From Deltaproteobacteria bacterium (lineage in GTDB: Bacteria > Desulfobacterota > Desulfobacteria > Desulfobacterales > SURF-7), in contig JAFDJC010000088.1 in assembly GCA_019307665.1 (NCBI GenBank), forward strand, positions 1-11,073: a DNA stretch of 11,073 nt, in the 5' to 3' direction. This document shows positions 5,635 to 11,073 of this stretch, piece after piece. Made by a program: the position numbers and the translations under genes. Numbering within the stretch: position 1 is the first letter of the stretch; the number at the start of each line of letters is the position of its first letter. The notes under the pieces were generated by a model. That model made no database searches. It was not told the DNA's origin and worked only from the letters and a program-made list of their open reading frames with translations.

Positions 5635-6060
5635 CTATTTCCTCTGGTAGGCTTTTTTCCATGGATTGCGGCTCATTTCCTTACAATTTGATAAAGCAAG
5701 ATACAGGGCACCAATTGCCAGTTCGGCACAGTGATATTCATTCTGCGGCAACGTTTGAAGGTAGTCCGCAATACCATCCGGGGTTATCTCCCACGCCTTT
5801 TCAATACTTTTCCCCTCCGATAACAATGCCACCGTATTTGCACAAGCATTGGTGTTCATACAACCGTCTGTATCAAAAGTGATTGATTTTATAATTCCAT
5901 GGTTTACAACCAGAAAAAATTCAACTGTATCGCCGCATTCTCCTGTCCGTTTTCCGTACCCGTCTGCAACTTCCACCCGCTCTCGCCGATCTGTGCTGAA
6001 TGCCATTTCAAGATATTGTGTAGAATGATCCTGCCAAAAATTAAAAGTTTCTGTTTCCAT
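5635..6060 (-). CDS. NifU/IscU N-terminal-type Fe-S scaffold-like protein (141 aa)
   Basis: The protein matches the NifU N-terminal (IscU) fold, on which Fe-S clusters are assembled for delivery to target proteins. The three ligand cysteines are present: Cys42 in GECGD with the invariant Asp44, Cys67 in TDGC, and Cys111 in HCAELA. An extra cysteine at 73 (GCMNTNAC) replaces the serine-rich stretch of classical IscU, and Cys126 is near the end. There is no C-terminal Nfu domain. No cysteine desulfurase or HscA/B gene is nearby, so it may serve a special client or act in regulation rather than as the general scaffold. It starts 9 nt after the LysM gene's stop and has only a weak AGG before the ATG, so translation is probably coupled to that gene. 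Confidence 0.82.
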   Translation of the reverse strand: METETFNFWQDHSTQYLEMAFSTDRRERVEVADGYGKRTGECGDTVEFFLVVNHGIIKSITFDTDGCMNTNACANTVALLSEGKSIEKAWEITPDGIADYLQTLPQNEYHCAELAIGALYLALSNCKEMSRNPWKKAYQRK

Positions 6061-6069
6061 CTATACCTA

Positions 6070-6750
6070 TTACCCCCCTTGCCGAACAATTCTCAGCTTC
6101 TGCCCGGGATAAATGCCACTGCCTTTTAATGCACTATTCATTTCCCGTAATTTATCCACAGCAATTCCATATTGCTTGCCTATGCTGTAAAGTGTTTCAC
6201 CTGTGCGGACATGGTGAAACTCCTCTGATATTTTTTTTCCTGGTTTTACTGCCGCGCTCACTTCTTTATTGATTTTTTTTGTTAATATCTTTGATTTTTT
6301 TTTATTAATTACTTTTTTGGCAGTCTGTATTTTCCTCAGCTTTTTCTCCAGAAGATCAACCTTGAGTGACAAATCCGCTTCCAGTCTTGCATATCGGTCC
6401 ATAAACACATCGATTCTTTTGTTCTGCTTTTCGAGGAGGAGAATATCTTCTAAATCCCTATTCATTTTGACAATCCCTGCTTCCAGGGTTTCCATCTTAT
6501 TTTCAAGAAATTGAATTCTATCTGTTTCAGACACCGTCTCTTTTCCTGAAAAAATAAAGACCATAAGAATGATCAGAACCAAAGCACTGCCGCCAATAAA
6601 AAACGGTAATTTTGCCTGATCAAGAAACCCGTAGCCGTGCGACCCTATTTTACGTCCCCTTGTGGTTGCAGAATGTTTGATATCGTCAAAATAATCCTCA
6701 ACCGGCACTTCTTCAATCGCCTCAGCATTAGGAGAATTCTCAATATTCAT
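6070..6750 (-). CDS. Membrane-anchored coiled-coil LysM protein (226 aa)
   Basis: Domain order: an acidic cytoplasmic N-terminus (1-45), one transmembrane helix (about 48-67, LPFFIGGSALVLIILMVFIF), a long coiled coil (about 73-145, heptad-like Leu and Ile among Glu and Lys), a very lysine-rich linker (145-173), and a C-terminal LysM domain (180-222: HHVRTGETLYSIGKQYGI and YPGQKLRIV). LysM binds N-acetylglucosamine polymers, so the protein probably spans the inner membrane and contacts peptidoglycan. I used the ATG at 6748-6750 because AGGAGG lies 6 nt upstream; the 24-codon longer frame has no such site. Its first 11 bases overlap the end of the DUF6178-like gene, which points to translational coupling. 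Cell-envelope function is likely; the precise role is unknown. Confidence 0.85.
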   Translation of the reverse strand: MNIENSPNAEAIEEVPVEDYFDDIKHSATTRGRKIGSHGYGFLDQAKLPFFIGGSALVLIILMVFIFSGKETVSETDRIQFLENKMETLEAGIVKMNRDLEDILLLEKQNKRIDVFMDRYARLEADLSLKVDLLEKKLRKIQTAKKVINKKKSKILTKKINKEVSAAVKPGKKISEEFHHVRTGETLYSIGKQYGIAVDKLREMNSALKGSGIYPGQKLRIVRQGG

Positions 6751-8503
6751 TTTTTGCCTCCTGTTCCAATAAAAAGAGAACACCGTATCTAGGATCAAGA
6801 TCTTGTACCGAAACCCGCCCATATTCGCTTTCTATTTCCCTAAATAGGCTCTCCAGTATATGACCGGCCTTTAAGCTGATCTTCTCTACAGTCATTTTTG
6901 TCTCTTCAGAAAGCCAGTATAGAAAAGACTCCTTAACAGATGCATCGATAGTTGCCTCATCTTCTGTACGATCCGACTTTTCGTAATTTGAAAACATAAA
7001 TTTATAAAAAAACAGAAACTTATCCAAACCGATTGGAGCTGCTTCCATTGGCAGATCCAGCCGGTTTCTCGCCCATAATGTCAAAAGCAGGTTTTTATAA
7101 GTCAAAAAATGATCCGGAAGCGGTTTAAAATTGATTGACATCAGCGAAAGCAGATCATCCATAACCATGATATCCGAAAGCATGCTCCTGCTTTCCATGA
7201 TATCCGACATGTTTTGAAAATCTCTATATAAAACACCTTGCCTGTAATTATCAAAGAAAAGCGGCCGCTTCAACAAAAGACCGCCGATGACACCCATGTA
7301 TTCTTCACCCCAAAAGCTCAGAGGCAAACCATTCTCAACAAGCCGGCTCTTTTTCCTCCATTCCCGAATCTGTTTTTGCAAATCCAGGGCCATGCCATAT
7401 CCTGTTCTGAATATCTGTGAGAGAGGATACTGCTGTATCAATTCGTGTGCCTGTTGCAGTGTTGGTTCATCCTTCCCCTCTGAGATCCGGCTAAAGCCAA
7501 GACTGATATAGCCACAGGCCTTCCTTACGATACCGCCCAACGATTCCTTTCCCCTGATCTTCTTATTATCAGCTGCGACCAAAGTGTTGCAGAGTGTTGC
7601 AAACTCAACCTGAAGGTTCGACAATATAGCACTCTGATCCAGAGACATAAGTGCACGTGCAAAGACATTTTGCTCATCCATCATTGCCAAATGATAGTAG
7701 GGAACTCCTGCAACTGTCCCCTTTTCGTCAGCATCTTGTTCAGCCTTCTTGATGGTAAGCAAACCTTTTTCTCCTGGTGTTAACGGCTGGTAAATACCAA
7801 CAGCCTCTTCAAACGGCAGAAATCCTTTCTCGGCAAGCCTTACATTTTTTAATCTATAAGCCTCTTCCTCAGCTTCGGCAGGAATAACAGCCGTCGTTTC
7901 TGTGAGAAGCATCTGATACCGTATATAATCATCTTCGGCAACTTTTTTTAAAAGACTTGTAATCACGCGTTCCCTGAGCTCATCAGAGCCCGTGTCAGGC
8001 CAGCCTCCAAGCGGAGAGTCAATAATTTTAATATAGTAAACATCATCAAGTGTAAAATACCCTGAACCAAAATCGGAAGGATCCTCATCATGCTCCCTCT
8101 TTATCACTTCAATATTCCTGAAAAGAAAGAGTTCTGCAATATCCAGCCTGTCATCTCTCAGCCATTTAACAAACCGATTGGAATCGGATTTCAGGAAAAG
8201 GTCAAACCATTTTACAACAGACTGATTATCCACTCTGTCTTTTTCCCAGATCTCCTGGTCGAGTATATATTCCCATTGCTTTGAAGATGCCATTGAAAGA
8301 AGCTGTAAAGAATCCTCGAGTCCAATGTCGTGTATAAGGAAATAAAAATCATCAACAGGAAAAGAATGGACAAGCGGAAGTGCCTCAGGAGATTCGAGGA
8401 CAGCATCCAAAGCCTTTTCTGCAGGAAGCGCAAGTATTCTCTTTCGCTCTTCCTGAAGTTTTGCAATTCGATTTTGAATGGTATGAGGCGTTATGTCTTT
8501 CAT
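6740..8503 (-). CDS. Large hypothetical protein, DUF6178-like (587 aa)
   Basis: A long, mostly helical, charged protein with no signal peptide or membrane segment. From memory it resembles the DUF6178 family, found mainly in Desulfobacterota and without assigned function; I could not confirm this. I see no nucleotide-binding or catalytic motif. Notable parts are a start rich in Leu and Glu (IAKLQEERKRILALPAEKAL), a repeated-looking pattern of LP/LL helices through residues 30-110, and a conserved-looking C-terminal part (FLYWLSEETKMTVEKISLK). I chose the ATG at 8501-8503; a TTG three codons earlier is possible, and neither has a good ribosome binding site. The gene overlaps the LysM gene by 11 bases, so the two products probably act together at the envelope. 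Real gene: sure. Family: moderate. Confidence 0.75.
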   Translation of the reverse strand: MKDITPHTIQNRIAKLQEERKRILALPAEKALDAVLESPEALPLVHSFPVDDFYFLIHDIGLEDSLQLLSMASSKQWEYILDQEIWEKDRVDNQSVVKWFDLFLKSDSNRFVKWLRDDRLDIAELFLFRNIEVIKREHDEDPSDFGSGYFTLDDVYYIKIIDSPLGGWPDTGSDELRERVITSLLKKVAEDDYIRYQMLLTETTAVIPAEAEEEAYRLKNVRLAEKGFLPFEEAVGIYQPLTPGEKGLLTIKKAEQDADEKGTVAGVPYYHLAMMDEQNVFARALMSLDQSAILSNLQVEFATLCNTLVAADNKKIRGKESLGGIVRKACGYISLGFSRISEGKDEPTLQQAHELIQQYPLSQIFRTGYGMALDLQKQIREWRKKSRLVENGLPLSFWGEEYMGVIGGLLLKRPLFFDNYRQGVLYRDFQNMSDIMESRSMLSDIMVMDDLLSLMSINFKPLPDHFLTYKNLLLTLWARNRLDLPMEAAPIGLDKFLFFYKFMFSNYEKSDRTEDEATIDASVKESFLYWLSEETKMTVEKISLKAGHILESLFREIESEYGRVSVQDLDPRYGVLFLLEQEAKNEY

Positions 8504-8564
8504 CGAAAACAATTAAAAAAATCCGTTAAATTTAAATTTGACCAATCCCATAATGGTAACTCTT

Positions 8565-8592
8565 TTTATATTAAATTGTCCTGAAAACACAA
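8565..8592 (-). promoter_or_regulatory. Candidate promoter of the DUF6178-LysM-NifU operon
   Basis: On the minus strand TATAAA (8565-8570, 5 of 6 matches) lies 16 bp after TTGTGT (8587-8592, 3 of 6). It is the best match in the 151-nt gap behind the permease gene. A 12-bp palindrome AAATTTAAATTT (8528-8539) lies between it and the start codon. Confidence 0.35.
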
Positions 8593-8654
8593 TAAAAAAA
8601 CAGAAGGGGCTCTTTTGATGGGCCTATATCATTATTTAATTTTATAAATCAGAT

Positions 8655-10172
8655 TTAGCTCTGCAAAGTACCGGTCGATCGACTGAAAACATAATGAGGA
8701 ATGAAAAAAACAACGATCATGCCAGGCACAGATATGCAAAAGCTTATTCCGAAAAAAAACCCATATCCAAACCAGCTGACAAGAAACCCGCTCAAAACCC
8801 CTGCAAAAACTCCGCTTATACTCATAAGTCCTGTACCTATTGCATAATGTGCGGCTTTAAACTCTTTAAGACATATCCTCATTAAAAAAGTCATCAGGAC
8901 AGCCGTTCCCAACCCTCCGGAAAGCTGATCGAATCCATGAACAAAAGCCACCCAAAAAAGATTAAGCGCGCCTATAGGCTGGGCAACCTCAACACCTGTA
9001 TTTATTTCTATGAAATTGGAAAGATGAAAAGCTAAAATCATATATATAATATTTGTAAGATTCTGAAGCAAAAGGAACGGCCATATTACACGTTTTAATG
9101 AAAACTTTGAAATACAGAACCCGCCAAGCATGGCCCCAATTATTGATAATGGTAGGCCTACGAAAGAAGATAGCCACCCATAATGAACTTTAATCCCCAA
9201 ATCAACAAAAAAAGGTGAAAGCATTGAGGTCAGCATAAACTCGCCGGTTCTAAGAAAAATTATAAAAGCCAAAATGACTCCGATCTTCTCCCTGTCCGCA
9301 AAAGTAGCAAAAGCCTTTGCATAGAATGAATCCGGATCTCGCATAATAATGGCTTTAATTTTATTCCTGAATAAAAAAACAAGAAGGAGTGATAGAAAAA
9401 GAAGAGCTCCTACCCAGTGAGAAAACCATACTTTTTTCAAAACAGGATATTGTGCCTTCAATGAAGCATATGCCTCTGATACATACAAAGTCCTTATCCC
9501 AATAACAATTATGGCTATAGCTGATGCTGTAGTGAATATCTTTGGCTTTAAAAAAGACTTGAACAATTCCTTGAATGAGTGCGCCACGTTTTCTACTTTG
9601 GGCAGAAAAAAGATATGGTAAAGAAAAAAGAATCCGAAAATCACGCCGGCTGACAAAAATGCTGTTGACCAGTCAACAGTGGTTCCTATAGTAGCTATGA
9701 TTCCAGTCCCCGCCATCATGGCAATTCTGTATGCCATTACCCGATATCCGACAAATTTCGCCTGGCCATCTTCATCCAAGGCTTCCATATAGTATCCATC
9801 TATAGCTATATCATGAGTTGCCGCAATTATTGAGCCAACAAAAAAAAGTATTACTATGGCTGTTATTCCCCAAGAAAAAGGTGCAAAAAAAGCTGCGAGC
9901 ATCATCATGAGTGAAAGTAGAAATTGTGTATAAAGCATCCAAGATCGTTTCGTGCTGAACCTGTCAACCTGAGGACCCCATAAGAATTTCAATATCCACG
10001 GAAGGCCAAAAAGCGAAGTTAAACCTATGGATTCGAGACGTACATTCATGTCTCTTAAAAAAAGAGAAGATATTGTCCTAATGATCGTGTAGGGAAAACC
10101 TTCAGTGAAATAAGTTGTGAACGTCCATATATAAGGCGATTTAAGTCTATTTGTCTTTCTTGTATCGTGCAT
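8655..10172 (-). CDS. AmpG-like MFS permease (PAT family, 505 aa)
   Basis: A polytopic inner-membrane protein with about twelve hydrophobic segments. Two motifs point to the AmpG / acetyl-CoA-transporter (PAT) branch of the major facilitator superfamily: KFLWGPQVDRF near residues 62-72 (AmpG has KFLWaPlvDR) and DIAIDGYYMEAL near 121-132. AmpG imports anhydro-muropeptides for cell-wall recycling, but related proteins move other substrates, so the symbol is withheld. A hydrophilic insertion near residues 270-285 joins the two halves. I use the ATG at 10170-10172; AGGTGA lies 13 nt upstream, which fits a TTG one codon earlier slightly better. That ribosome binding site overlaps the stop codon of the truncated toxin, and I see no separate promoter, so the antitoxin promoter may drive this gene. 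The region after its stop has only a weak hairpin. Confidence 0.85.
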   Translation of the reverse strand: MHDTRKTNRLKSPYIWTFTTYFTEGFPYTIIRTISSLFLRDMNVRLESIGLTSLFGLPWILKFLWGPQVDRFSTKRSWMLYTQFLLSLMMMLAAFFAPFSWGITAIVILFFVGSIIAATHDIAIDGYYMEALDEDGQAKFVGYRVMAYRIAMMAGTGIIATIGTTVDWSTAFLSAGVIFGFFFLYHIFFLPKVENVAHSFKELFKSFLKPKIFTTASAIAIIVIGIRTLYVSEAYASLKAQYPVLKKVWFSHWVGALLFLSLLLVFLFRNKIKAIIMRDPDSFYAKAFATFADREKIGVILAFIIFLRTGEFMLTSMLSPFFVDLGIKVHYGWLSSFVGLPLSIIGAMLGGFCISKFSLKRVIWPFLLLQNLTNIIYMILAFHLSNFIEINTGVEVAQPIGALNLFWVAFVHGFDQLSGGLGTAVLMTFLMRICLKEFKAAHYAIGTGLMSISGVFAGVLSGFLVSWFGYGFFFGISFCISVPGMIVVFFIPHYVFSRSTGTLQS

Positions 10173-10189
10173 CAATGTATTCTGGTCAC

Positions 10190-10279
10190 CTAAAGTCTAA
10201 GCGTAATTTTATCTTTCTGTGGTTTGGGGAGGTTTTGCAAATATTTTGCTGCGATTCGGTGAACAATAGCCTTAGCCAT
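10190..10279 (-). pseudogene. Truncated RelE/ParE-type toxin remnant (29 codons)
   Basis: The ATG at 10277-10279 overlaps the antitoxin stop codon as TAATG, the standard linkage in type II toxin-antitoxin pairs. The product, with AIVHRIAAKYLQNLPKPQKDKI, looks like the first helices of RelE/ParE toxins (pattern: A-x-[KR]-[FY]-L-x-x-L-P-K-x-x-x-[DE]-K-I). It ends at TAG after 29 residues, whereas such toxins have about 85-100. The other two frames downstream do not continue it: the permease gene starts 17 nt later. The catalytic C-terminal half is missing, so it should be inactive. Confidence is limited by the short length. Confidence 0.6.
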
Positions 10280-10479
10280 TAAATTGAATCCAAATCCATA
10301 TAGGTGTTAATATTTCCACCTTCTCTGTCTTTGCGTGCTTCCTGTAAATCTTTTATGGCGTTTTCATCTAAGTCCAAACCAAGCAATTCTTCAATTTTTT
10401 TAAAATCCTCAAACAAAATGATAACTTCTTTGGGGTTGCCTTGTTCATCAACAACAAATTTTTTATTTATCGTTATCAT
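10279..10479 (-). CDS. Type II antitoxin, RelB/Phd-like (66 aa)
   Basis: A small acidic protein with the layout of antitoxins: an N-terminal beta part for dimerisation and DNA binding (ITINKKFVVDEQGNPKEVIILFEDFKKIEELLG) and an acidic C-terminal helix that would wrap a toxin (LQEARKDREGGNINTYMDLDSI). The pattern 'V-D-E-x-G-x-x-K-x-V-I-[IL]' followed by 'F-x-x-[IL]-x-E-[LM]-L' is common in antitoxins of RelE/ParE-type toxins. AAGGAG lies 5 nt before the ATG. A strong promoter and a 19-bp palindrome precede it, as expected for an autoregulated pair. Its toxin appears to be truncated, so it may be an orphan kept for protection from related toxins or for control of the adjoining permease. Confidence 0.72.
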   Translation of the reverse strand: MITINKKFVVDEQGNPKEVIILFEDFKKIEELLGLDLDENAIKDLQEARKDREGGNINTYMDLDSI

Positions 10480-10506
10480 GCCGTCTCCTTAAATAAAAGC
10501 GAATTG

Positions 10507-10525
10507 AATTAGTCTTAAACTAATT
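10507..10525. promoter_or_regulatory. Probable operator of the antitoxin
   Basis: AATTAGT and ACTAATT form a perfect 7-bp inverted repeat with a 5-bp centre. It begins about 10 bp after the predicted transcription start and ends 27 bp before the antitoxin ATG, a usual place for antitoxin autorepression. Confidence 0.6.
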
Positions 10526-10541
10526 GTTTTTCATATTATTT

Positions 10542-10571
10542 ATTATATAAGGTATAGTGTGTTCCGGTCAA
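10542..10571 (-). promoter_or_regulatory. Promoter of the antitoxin gene
   Basis: Read on the minus strand, TTGACC (10566-10571, 5 of 6) and a perfect TATAAT (10542-10547) are 18 bp apart. Transcription should start near 10535 and run through the antitoxin and toxin remnant, possibly into the permease gene. Confidence 0.7.
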
Positions 10572-10651
10572 ATTATTTATGACACAGTTACGGCAAAGCA
10601 AAAAATAACGCTGTCTACGCTCTATAATAAACTTTATTTTCAAATGGTTAT

Positions 10652-10680
10652 AAAAAAGTCGGATCCGAAGAATCCGGCTT
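10652..10680 (-). terminator. Intrinsic terminator after pckG
   Basis: A 9-bp stem (10656-10664 with 10672-10680, one A-C mismatch on the minus strand) around a 7-nt loop is followed on the minus strand by a run of six T residues (10652-10657, partly within the stem). It lies 24 nt past the pckG stop codon. Confidence 0.75.
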
Positions 10681-10704
10681 TAAAATGTATCCTAAAAGGC
10701 TGCC

Positions 10705-11073
10705 TTATGTTTTCTTTTTAAGCTTTGAAGGTGAAACAACGGAACCGAATTTATCTTTCAATTCGAGAAGACCCTTTTTCTGCTCGTTCAGGACATCAAA
10801 AAGCTGTTGTGGAATGTTAGTCTCCTTTCCATATGCCTCGGTCTGCAAATCTACTCTTGAAATAATATTGTCAATATAAAGAGAAAACTGTTTTGCATAC
10901 AGGTCTTCGGAATACTCTTTGTCAATGATGGTTTTGAAAAGCGCCTTCAGATCATTATCTTCAGGAATTCTTCCAATAGGCGTATCAATAAAAGATACAT
11001 CATTATGTACATACCTTTCCAGCCATGCAAGCCACACCTTTACATCACGTTTTTCACCGATCAGTTTTTTCGA
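10705..11073 (-). CDS. pckG: Phosphoenolpyruvate carboxykinase (GTP), C-terminal 122 residues
   Basis: The frame is open to the window edge, so this is the 3' end of a longer gene. An in-frame GTG at 11037 is not a real start. The residues match the C-terminal lobe of GTP-dependent PEPCK, which interconverts oxaloacetate and phosphoenolpyruvate at the start of gluconeogenesis. Key stretches are the family's 'TPIG-x-[IL]-P', 'DL-x-x-LF', 'Y-x-[KE]-QF-x-[IL]', 'P-x-x-L-[FW]-x-VL-x-x-Q' and final 'K-[FY]-G-x-x-[IV]-x-P-S-x-L' patterns. Catalytic and GTP-binding loops are outside the window. The gene ends with K-K-K-T and is followed by its own terminator, so it is separate from the toxin-antitoxin genes. 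In sulfate reducers and syntrophs the enzyme is a usual part of assimilation from acetyl-CoA. Confidence 0.85.
   Translation of the reverse strand, partial: SKKLIGEKRDVKVWLAWLERYVHNDVSFIDTPIGRIPEDNDLKALFKTIIDKEYSEDLYAKQFSLYIDNIISRVDLQTEAYGKETNIPQQLFDVLNEQKKGLLELKDKFGSVVSPSKLKKKT

Noticed and set aside
6751..6822. 24-codon N-terminal extension of the LysM protein
   Set aside because: The ATG at 6750 has an ideal AGGAGG and gives the usual short overlap with the gene upstream.
8595..8635. Possible terminator after the permease gene
   Set aside because: There is a run of T residues on the minus strand, but the best stems before it have only 3-4 pairs.
10705..11037. A separate 110-residue protein starting at GTG
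   Set aside because: The frame continues to the window edge and matches the end of PEP carboxykinase, so the GTG is an internal valine codon.
1..11073. CRISPR arrays, tRNA or rRNA genes, insertion sequences
   Set aside because: I saw no regularly spaced repeats, no cloverleaf-like sequences and no transposase-like proteins or terminal inverted repeats.

Overview
The window reads as chromosome of an anaerobic member of the Desulfobacterota (the former deltaproteobacterial sulfate reducers and syntrophs). This rests on gene content: paired DUF2148 ferredoxin-like proteins, a protein that looks like the DUF6178 family, a lysine-rich small protein beside a cold shock gene, a stand-alone NifU N-terminal protein and a GTP-type PEP carboxykinase. 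AT-rich intergenic DNA and clear AGGAGG ribosome binding sites also fit. No species can be named. Every gene I accept lies on the minus strand, so the map is best read from right to left.

Right end (11073 to 10190): the C-terminus of PEP carboxykinase (pckG) and its terminator come first. A toxin-antitoxin promoter with a palindromic operator follows, then a RelB/Phd-like antitoxin, then a RelE/ParE-like toxin that stops after 29 codons. The broken toxin runs directly into an AmpG-like permease (10172 to 8655), which may now be expressed from the antitoxin promoter.

Middle (8503 to 4152): three tightly linked genes encode a large soluble DUF6178-like protein, a membrane-anchored coiled-coil LysM protein that overlaps it by 11 bases, and an IscU/NifU-type Fe-S scaffold-like protein. 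Next come two tandem paralogous TetR regulators with nearly the same DNA-binding domain.

Cold shock region (about 4011 to 3331): a CspA-family gene has a leader of about 119 nt in which a perfect 9-bp helix could cover the ribosome binding site. It ends in a strong terminator, beyond which is a 56-residue lysine-rich protein.

Left part (about 3141 to 1): the most interesting unit is a five-gene operon: TetR regulator, SCP2 sterol-carrier-like protein, two divergent DUF2148 Fe-S proteins, and an acyl-CoA synthetase cut by the window edge. It starts from a strong sigma-70-type promoter (TTGACA, 16 bp, TATATC) with phased T-tracts upstream. A perfect 14-bp palindrome covers the expected transcription start, and two AAAC-N3-GTTT palindromes lie in the leader. 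I infer a self-repressed system in which a hydrophobic acid is activated to a CoA thioester, carried by the SCP2 protein and possibly processed with the two Fe-S proteins. Substrate and chemistry cannot be read from the sequence.
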